DNA from: Tricholoma matsutake
Lineage: Eukaryota; Basidiomycota; Agaricomycetes; Agaricales; Tricholomataceae
DNA length: 64,000 nucleotides
Direction of reading: 5' to 3'
Assembly: GCA_026075535.2 (NCBI GenBank)
Contig: AP026542.1
Span: 3,658,001-3,722,000 of the forward strand
Notes under the pieces: model-generated
Databases searched by the model: none
Told to the model about the DNA's origin: nothing
Seen by the model: the letters and a program-made list of their open reading frames with translations, nothing else
Translations under genes and position numbers: made by a program
In this document: piece by piece, positions 56,037-64,000 of the stretch
Numbering within the stretch: the first letter of the stretch is position 1
Layout: every line of letters begins with the position of its first letter

Positions 56037-56770
56037 TATGGGTCGATATACAATTGTGTGTTTGTGTGAAGAGGTCGGGTGTTGGGAAGCTAGGATATGG
56101 TTGAAGAGATAGAGACTCGAGAGGTTATTATATGTAAGCAGGTGACGCGCCAGCTTAAATATTGTCTCTTTATATGTTCCTGATTCAAGAGCAAGTCTCC
56201 GGTAGCTGACCTAATCACATGCCATAACCCAAACACGGATGTACTACGTATACTTCAAGTTACCGCTACGCGCTCTACTTACCTTGGTTATACTACCCTC
56301 CGTCATTGACGAATCACCGGGTTCTCAGATTCAGAATCCCCGAGGCGTTAATGAGCTAAGTAACTGGTAATGATCACCGGTATTCGCTGCCCTTTGAGTT
56401 CTCAAAGTTTCACTCTGCAAGAATGTGGCAATGGCACATCCGACTGATATCATAGCTTGCGTGACTTCGGGAGATAAAACGAGCCGGATAAAGATAACAG
56501 CTTTTGACGCGCTTACCTTCACGCCTACTTATATGCTTGGCGTCCGGAATAATATGATAGGGAAAACTGTGCAAGCGATTGTAGATAACTACACAACAGT
56601 AACTGTAGGAGTCCGTAAAGCTGTCAAAGTACATACATCCAAAGTCGCGAGGGAGCAAGGTGGTGTCAATGTAGTTGCGACGTATGAGTGCCCGGCATTC
56701 AAGGAAAAGATAAACGAGTGGTGTGGAAGCAGCAAAAGCACACATAACAGGCAAGATCAAAGAAAACACA

Positions 56771-59700
56771 TTAGAAAAGACAAACGAAATTACTTGGGAA
56801 AACATGGCGGCCTTTCTGTCTCCGTTCTTCGTCCAAGAGCTCTCCACTCCACCAGCCATCCTCAGGGGTATGCGTTACAGCGATGATATCGCCCGCTTGG
56901 AAATCAAACTCCTCTTCTATCGTCGCAGTATAATCGTATAGAGCCTTAACTAAAGAACAGAGGATTTCGGATCACAGAGTCTATCACCGAACCAAGAAAA
57001 ATAACACACCATAGAAAAGTATGGGCACTCCCTCTTCGGTAGTTTGTCCAGTGGGTGCAACTGCAGTCGACGGAGACGGCGTCCTCCCGGATGGGTTCTG
57101 GTCACGGTATCCATACGAAGGATGAGTCTGCTGGAAGCGCTGATTTGCCACTTGCTGATGCTGCGGATTGCCTCCATTGGGGTAGTAGGCACTCGTGAGG
57201 GTCTGTCCCCGTTGTAGATGGTTCGCTGCCGGATAACCGCCCGTCTGAGGTTGCTGATAAATCGGTTGTTGCGGGGGCTGCACGTATGGAGGGACATATG
57301 GGGGCTGCTGAACTGGGGGCTGCTGTTGAATAGGCTGCTGTTGAATAGTAGGCTGTTGGATGGGAGGTGCCTGCACGTAGCTTGGTCGTGTTGAGGGGGG
57401 AGGCTGGTAGATGGATTGAGGGGCGGGAGTGATGCCGTATCCTTGGTGGACCGAAGGGAGCGGGATGGTACTAGTTGCCGGCGGCGCAATGTAACTCGTT
57501 CTGCGTTGCTGATTGGGTGGTGCAGTGTACTGCGGTTGTGACGGCGGTTGGTGCTGCTGAGGCAGCCGTTGGTGTTGCTGTTGATGTTGCTGCTGCTGCT
57601 GCTGGTACCTCTGTGCCATCTCATCATGCATGACCCTACCACTCGGATCAAGTGCAATACCGACAGTGTTTGGGCTTGCAGACCGCATCGCAGGCGCAGG
57701 CGCAGGCGGGGCATTAATGTGACTGCTCCGAGCATTAGGCGCAGGGCTCGGACCTCTCGAAGGAGGCTGAGGGCTATTACTCCGAGATCCTCCATGGGCG
57801 CCTATCCCTGGATGCCCAATCTGGCTAGACGGCCTCGCCAGGTTCTGACCTTGTCCTTGGTTTTGATCCTGTACATTTCCGGGATTTGGGCTCTGACGAA
57901 TACTATTGTTCCGGCTGATCGACTTGCGCTCCCCAGGAAGGGATTGGTGATAGTTTGTCAAGACACCTTCTATGACCTCGGAATCAGAGGGAGGGATAGC
58001 GGGCTTGGGGTCCATGAATGCGGCTGTAGGAGGGTTGGGCGAGGCTGGGCGTGATTGCGATGGATGCACACCAACTACCAACTCTGCCGAATTTCGATAG
58101 TCCCGTACAGGAGGCGGACCCGGGGGTTGTGATACCGAGCTGCCAGCATTGGTAGAACCGGTACCTGCAGGTGACAAAGAGGATGAACGTCCATCAGATC
58201 CACCCGTGTTTTTCGGAGAGGGTCCTTGGCCAGGCTGAGGGTCAGGAGAAGGTTTCCTCAAGAAAGACCTCCTCCTGACGCTCCCGGAATTCGAGACAGC
58301 ATTCTTAAGGTCCTCCATGTGTTTCGCGAGGGGATCAATGACACCAGTTTGCTTCGAAGGTGATCCTGCATTTGAACGACTGGATGATCCGCTCTGCATC
58401 TGTGGATCTTTCGACAGATCCACCTTGTATGCATTGCTGCCCACTTTGATGTAGGTCTCCGCAGTTGGATCAATTGGATCAGCAAGCGAATCGTGCGGAG
58501 GAGCCTTGCGTGACTGAGTGACCTGTCTTCCTAGGTTTTGAGCCGATGGTGGTGTAGTAGATGTAGCGGGTGCGCTGTAAGGGTGCACTACAGAACCATT
58601 GACTTGGGGGGGTTGCTGTCCAGATACAGTTACAGTATTCGCTCTCCTGCTCTGTGTCGGCTGACGAGCGAGCGGGAGGTCAAACTGTGAATCCCTCTTC
58701 GGGCCACCTGCACCTATGCCGGCAGTATTGACTTCTGGTTCGCTGGGGGGGACCGAGCTCTGACGCGGCAGTACCTCTCGTTGTGATGAACGACTAAACT
58801 GGGCTGGGCGAGTCGTAGGCCGCGAAGAAGAAGACGGGATAGCATCCGGGGTGTTGTAGTTGATGAACGCAGGTGGATCTGGTATTTGATTTCCAGTGCT
58901 ATAATCACGAACGAAATTCTCCATATCTTTCTCTGGCTCCATCTGCTCAAGTGCTAGACGTATTTTCTCGCATGACTACATTAAGATATATCAGACTGAT
59001 GAATGTGGAAGTCAATATAGCATACCTCGTCGTCCGATACGCAGACCGTCGACACGGCATTTGCGTATGACCATATGTTATCCTTCATAAACTCCATTCT
59101 GTGCTCTTCCATATCTTGGCAACTATCACAGAACGCCTTCCAGCTCTGTTCCCACTTATGCGACGTATCCGATAACGCTTTGGCGAAGCTCGCGAATTCT
59201 CGCTCATTCGATTGTACGGTCTGTTGGGCACGTTCCAACTTCAGAGTAATTTTGTCGAGATCTTTGCCCTGTACAAGGGATGATTGTGCAGTATAAGAGT
59301 TGATACGGACACAATCTTGCTCATACTTTTCGCGGGCCTTATTGACGTATGTCTCTTGGGTCTGTTTGGTCTTGAACTCCTTCTCGATTCCGGCCTGGAA
59401 CGTCTTCTTGTGGTGCATTTGCCTTGCATGGAATGTTGCGGTCGGCGTCTCAAGATCAGCACGAATTTGTTGGGCGAGGATCATGTGGAAGCCCGCTTGC
59501 TTGTCCGTCTCGAGCCGGACCGTATCCAAGGAATTCCGCAACTCTCTATAAAAACAGTATCAGCTCCACCAGTTGCAGTCATTCTCCCCCTCGTTGTGGC
59601 CTCGTGGCACCTCATGGGGCACCTCACGGGGCGTCTACAGAATAAACGACAGGATTTTGAATGTATTGGCCTTCGAACATGACAGTGCCAATTCCATGGA

Positions 59701-60062
59701 CGATGTAGAGACAGATGCACCATAGAAAAAGAACATACCCTATTTCATCTCTTCCGAGCGTTGTTTTGGCCAACTTCGTCATGCGCTTAGCGTACTCTTC
59801 CTCGATTGACGCCCTTATGTGTAGTCCTATTGAGCATACAACATCAGATACCATTGTCGACTCACCTCTCCTTCCAGTAATTTCTCAGTTCCTCTATCGT
59901 CCTTGCTGCGCCACGCATCCTCGCGAATAATACGTCCACGCCGCCATCGCCGATTCCCCAGAAAGCATTACAGAAATCCAACGATCGATTCTGTAGGATT
60001 GGGGAACTTGCTCGTGCATATTTTGAAAGAGAAGTGGTTGACGGCTGCCGCCTGGCAGACAT
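56771..60062 (-). CDS. F-BAR and SH3 domain protein (Cdc15/Imp2/Hof1 type)
   Basis: A membrane-bending, actin-linked scaffold; fungal relatives act at the cytokinetic ring. Exon 1 (from 60,062) begins MSARRQPSTTSLSKY and includes SLDFCNAFWGIGDGGVDVLFARM. It joins ASIEEEYAKRMTKLAKTTLG, then ELRNSLDTVRLETDKQA. A long coiled-coil F-BAR helix region follows to about 58,985. A disordered middle of about 600 residues (56,984-58,942) is rich in Pro, Ser and Gln, with polyQ and PxxP runs. The last exon, after an intron at about 56,940-57,000, gives the SH3 domain: ALYDYTATIEEEFDF, then QAGDIIAVTHTPEDGWWSGEL and GRHVFPSNFV, stop at 56,771. The domain order, length (about 950 residues) and SH3 tryptophan pair match the family. 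Confidence 0.92.
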
Positions 60063-60165
60063 GTCAAATATCCAGAAGATGAGGTAGAACGGAAAGGTTC
60101 AAAATGGAACCAACTTAATGCGAATGTCACGGTAATACAACTGTGCCTTGATCGATGCGGATTAG

Positions 60166-60363
60166 TCATGCGCGACGACCTCTCGGCCCATCTGGATATC
60201 CCAAACGTGGCGCAGTCTTCTCATTCCGTTGTTCATGTTGCTCATAATCAAGTCTCACCGTATTGTTGATAGCATTGGAAACTCTGCGAATGATATCTGC
60301 GCCAGCGTCAGAGGTATAGTCGCGGAGGCGATCAAGTTCCTGGTTAGCAACGAACACGGCCAA
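60166..60363 (-). CDS. Short hypothetical ORF upstream of the F-BAR gene
   Basis: 65 codons (MAVFVANQELDRLRDYTSDA, then ADIIRRVSNAINNTVRLDY). The composition is amphipathic and looks coding, but a GTGAGA donor-like site follows NNTV. The frame may be one exon of a longer gene or a chance ORF. It lies 100 bp from the F-BAR start. No family recognised. Confidence 0.35.
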   Translation of the reverse strand: MAVFVANQELDRLRDYTSDAGADIIRRVSNAINNTVRLDYEQHEQRNEKTAPRLGYPDGPRGRRA

Positions 60364-61036
60364 GGCGTCGACGACGACGATGATTTACTTTAGACAGGGA
60401 AACACGGAGTGCGCATAGCCAAATCGAACGTAATCATCTAGACGGATCCTAGAACATTACAATTTCGAATCCAGACACGGTCCCTTCAGCTGGTCTCGAC
60501 GATTTTGAACCTATCTCATTATTCCGTCATGGGCCACATACTATTTTGATCGCTGCTGTTGCTCTTAATATCGTAGTCATAATCTCTGCCTCTATATACA
60601 TGGAAGAGCACGCAATATAACCTAATATTTTCTTTTGCGTCTTTAATATTGGTGATGTAGCTGGGATGAAATCTACTACAGCTGCTGAAGACACTATTGG
60701 CTCGAGGAGATAACGTACGGTCTAAGCCTGTCGCTGAAGGGCCTGCGGAGCAGCCAGAAGGCGAAGGGACAAATACTGGCGAGGGAAGTAACGGTAAGAA
60801 ACAGTAAGTTTTGGTCTCTCGGTTCTGAAAATTTGTGGCAGTGGCGGAGGTCACCATCACGAAGATGGGAAGAACCGTGATCTGGAAGCATTTACCTGCG
60901 GCATTGAGAGGGCATTGAGAGGGTTTTGGATGAGCTCGAGAGGTGGGAAGTTGATGCTCGACCAGTTAAATGGCATTCATGGTAGAGAAATCTCAATTTT
61001 CAACAAGATTTGTCCTTGGAATCTTTGCGTATGGAG
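60364..61036. other. No recognisable gene
   Basis: Gene-free stretch between the F-BAR gene region and the MITE; short frames only. Confidence 0.5.
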
Positions 61037-61044
61037 TGTATACT

Positions 61045-61759
61045 TAGGGTTGCCGAAGTTCAGTTCATTCCGGTTCTTGGCACTTTTTGCCGAACCGTGA
61101 ACTGAACTTTCACTAATTTTCCAGAACTGAACTGAGAACCGAACAGAACAGGAAAGAACCGGTTCTCAACGGTTCTGTTCAGTCCGGTTCTCGGTTCGAA
61201 CTGGTGAACTGAGATAAAAAAAAGTGCGACGTACCCATTTCCGCACACGCAATGACGTGTCAAAAGCCTACTTGCAGACCCCGGAAGTCGGCACTCTTGT
61301 TATCTAGCAATGGAAGGAGCAAGAATGGGCTTGAGGGCTTGAAACGTTGCCTAGATGGCATTTAGCGAGGGGAGTACTAGTGGTCGTCTGTGCTTAGTGC
61401 TAGCTCGAAGTCACGTGTCATCAACGTGACATGACACATGACATAGAAGTTTTGGTGTGACACTGATAGAGCAGCTCTCGTCACTTGGAGGACTGATCCC
61501 CTCAAGCTCCATTGCACCCTTCAGTTCTAGCATGCACGAGATGTAATTATCACCCATTTCAGCGCCCCCCTAACCCCTCAAAAAGTTTGGTTCAAACTGG
61601 TCTGAACCTTGGTTCTCTTGCCATGCCCATGTCCCAAACTGAGAACCAGAACCATTATGTCCAGTGGCTGGACCGAACCTGAACCCAACAGAACCATCAG
61701 TTTGGTTCTACCAGTTCTGGTTCTTTGCATCAGTTCAAAACTGAACTTCAGCAACCCTA
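61045..61759. mobile_element. hAT-like MITE, 715 bp, complete
   Basis: The terminal inverted repeat is TAGGGTTGCCGAAGTTCAGTT at the left and its complement (with one C/T change) at the right, 21 bp. The element is flanked by a perfect 8-bp duplication, TGTATACT at 61,037-61,044 and 61,760-61,767. An 8-bp duplication with TAG…CTA ends is the hAT superfamily signature. There is no transposase, so it is non-autonomous. The outer 150 bp of each side are filled with the words GAACTGAA, GGTTCT and AGAACC, as expected of subterminal transposase-binding repeats. Confidence 0.92.
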
Positions 61760-61767
61760 TGTATACT

Positions 61768-64000
61768 GCATCCATATTCTAACATCAACTCTTGTTTGTG
61801 GAGGAGACAAGAGCCATCAGTTTTGATTTTGCAGACTAATATCATCATGGTCATTTTCAAATTAGAACAGTTCTGAAGACATTAGGAATGGCTAAGATTT
61901 TCTGGGAGCTGTCATCTGTTCTAGCAACCCTAAAGATGATCTCTTGGAATAGATAAAGCTTGACCATATTTCTTTGACAGACACATGTAAGTTTGAATTT
62001 GTCCACAGAGGGGGATAAATGCAGTGAGATTATCAATGGGAGGGATGGAAAAACCTTAGCGATGAGCTCAATTTTAACATAATCCTTGTCAACAATGGGA
62101 TTTGATATTTCATGCCTATACCAACTACTTATTCAGCAGTCAAATCAAATTGAGGGTTCCAGTGAGACTCACTTATCTTGTAGATGTTGTCTGAGCACCT
62201 GGTATTGTCCAAGTGCTGGCATAGTGCAAAAATGAGTGGCACACCAATTGCACGCATATTCTGCAAGAGGGTCTAGGAGGACTGGGTTGCATGGAGTACA
62301 TCATACATCCTGACCAAGATAGTAGAACACGTCTACATTGACAGTAGGCTTTTTGATAGAATGTCTAGAATGGGCATCATCAGACAAGTACATACTGAGG
62401 AAAAATGACAAACATTGCTTTGACATGTGCAATGGCCTCTCTTCATGTGACATAGAGGTCAACACAATGAGTGCAGCTCCATGATTTATCAAATGAAATC
62501 AGAAGCTGTTTGCACATTCATACAAATGTATGAGCAGCCACCAGGAGATGGTTGAATTTTCCTCATTTTTCTCATGCTGCATGGCATGAGAAGCCTGAAT
62601 ATGATAGGAAAGTTAAAAAACCCAAGAATGAGTAAGTAGTGGCCAAGGAAAATGTACACATTCTCTCCATGAGAAAATCTTGCAAACCTAGACTGCACAA
62701 CAGGGCAATTCATGCACAAAAATCTAGCATTGCATTCATCCAGCTGCTTTGCAGTCATCTTCTCCAGGTCAAGATCAGGCAACTGTATGACAGATGAGGT
62801 GACATGGTGTCCAATGTGGCTGGCAACAAGTCCATTATCCCCATGGTCGAGCAGGTAACAACCAAGGTGATGTCTGATGTCATCCTATCCAATCAAACAG
62901 GAGTACCTTTCAAAGTTCTTATCACATCCACAACATGTAATTGTAAACACAGATGTGGCCAACTCAATATTAGAGAAGATGGCCAGTTTATCTTCTCCTT
63001 TGAAGGGAATTGAAATGACAGGCTGTACAGGAACTAAGCTTGCCAGCCTATGCCTGAGCATATCCATCCATCAGGAGATGATCAATGATTGTTGGGAGCT
63101 GGCTTACAGTATCACCACATGTTACAGTATCCAAAGGAGCACTGATATATAACCACTGGTAGTTACCATTTATGGCTGATACATGTATAATTGTCAATTA
63201 GAGGACAGATTGATATATCAAAACAACTGTAGTTCCCATTCTGTTCTGCACCCCAGATATCTCCCATGATGACCAGAGGCTGCTGCCAGTGATTGATGGC
63301 CCATTGGTGATTTGCCCACCATCTGGGTAATTATAGCCTGTTATCTCATATTCAAGACTCCAAGAATGTGCTTCTTATATGATTGATGCTTGATTGATGG
63401 GTCTTCTATTCCACCTATTTGGGTTTGACAGGCCCACTATGTTTCCAAATGTCTTTGCTTCATGATTCATGTGTTTGATCCCTGTTAGATATGTAGCTAT
63501 ATCCCAATCAATTTAAGGGACTGAATGTTAAATCGAACTAAATTTGGAATTTGCTGTGCCTCACTTATTTTGGCCAACACCTGCATCAGCAGTGCCATTG
63601 GCATGTCAATGGTAGAGCAGCCACACTGTGTTGCCTCGTGTTGCATATTGGAAATGTGTCCATAGATGGTATTCTGCTCGACACCAGAGGGCAGTGGCAG
63701 CTGTACCTAGTCCCCCTTTTCTTTTATAATCCATGTTTTCCTTATTTTGTATAGCATGAATTGGATTTGTAGCCTTGTAGGCCTTGAAGTGTATTGAAAA
63801 ACAATGGATTGTACAGAAAACATACAACTAGTACAAGGTAATTTGTGTGGGGAGAATATTAGCAAGAAAAAACAGCTTCTAGCCTTGACTCATGCCCAGA
63901 TGAGCAGGTTCTCGATGATTTGATCAATGGCTGTCATACCGCCCAATTTGTGTGAAAATAATGTCGATGCGTCAGTCGAATAATTGGGGACACTGTTACC
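61768..64000. other. Gene-poor end of window
   Basis: No supported intact gene and no element ends. The only coding-like material is the minus-strand relic at 62,489-63,067. Confidence 0.5.
62489..63067 (-). pseudogene. Possible gene relic with Cys motifs
   Basis: Two neighbouring minus-strand frames look protein-like. The first has RRHRLASLVPVQP-type sequence followed by IPFKGEDKLAIFSNIELA and CGCDKNF (62,885-63,067). The second has DLDLEKMTAKQLDECNARFLCMNC with Arg-Phe repeats (62,489-62,782). Together they resemble a Cys-containing fungal protein whose exons have been broken. I do not recognise the family and cannot exclude chance. Confidence 0.35.

Noticed and set aside
56425..56886. 153-codon plus-strand ORF
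   Set aside because: Overlaps the SH3 exon on the other strand and has no recognisable domain.

Overview
The window is nuclear DNA of a filamentous fungus, most likely a mushroom-forming basidiomycete (Agaricomycetes). The genes are intron-dense with very short introns. The conserved proteins are fungal: zeta-COP, CMC4, acireductone dioxygenase, a YHR202W-type phosphoesterase and a Cdc15/Imp2-type F-BAR/SH3 protein. The repeats are chromodomain Ty3/gypsy and Ty1/copia elements with heavy CpG decay. The species cannot be named from sequence alone.

Positions 1-11,800 hold a 21-bp minisatellite, an A-poor low-complexity tract, a tRNA-Val relic and three members of one Ty3/gypsy family (family A). 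These are a solo LTR with a perfect 5-bp target duplication, an LTR-gag stub, and a 5.2-kb copy lacking its 3' end. Positions 11,806-16,839 are a decayed Ty1/copia element (copia-1, minus strand).

Positions 17,110-32,020 are a nest. A small LTR element without visible genes (element C) was interrupted by a minus-strand chromodomain gypsy (gypsy B, 17,477-24,843). Its 3' LTR was then split by a young, nearly intact copia (copia-2, 26,319-32,008). Target-site duplications at every level fix this order. Both copia elements carry, directly inside the 5' LTR, a site complementary to the anticodon arm of initiator tRNA-Met, which indicates half-tRNA priming.

Positions 33,674-39,720 are a full-length family-A gypsy (A1). 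Its LTRs are almost identical, yet its gag-pol has in-frame stops and a lost protease aspartate. It sits inside an unusual locus (33.4-40.7 kb) built from repeated hairpins with compensatory arm changes and a second short palindrome. I could not assign this locus to a known repeat class.

Positions 41,700-60,400 are the gene-rich part. In order they are a multi-exon gene of unknown function, ADI1 (methionine salvage), a single-pass membrane protein, CMC4 (twin-Cx9C mitochondrial protein), two doubtful small ORFs, a secreted 5'-nucleotidase-like metallophosphoesterase, a small NIF3-type protein, RET3 (zeta-COP), a short membrane ORF, and a septation/actin-type F-BAR-SH3 protein. The genes have unrelated housekeeping roles and do not form a pathway cluster. 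Positions 60,400-64,000 are gene-poor and carry a complete 715-bp hAT-like MITE with a perfect 8-bp target duplication, and a probable gene relic.
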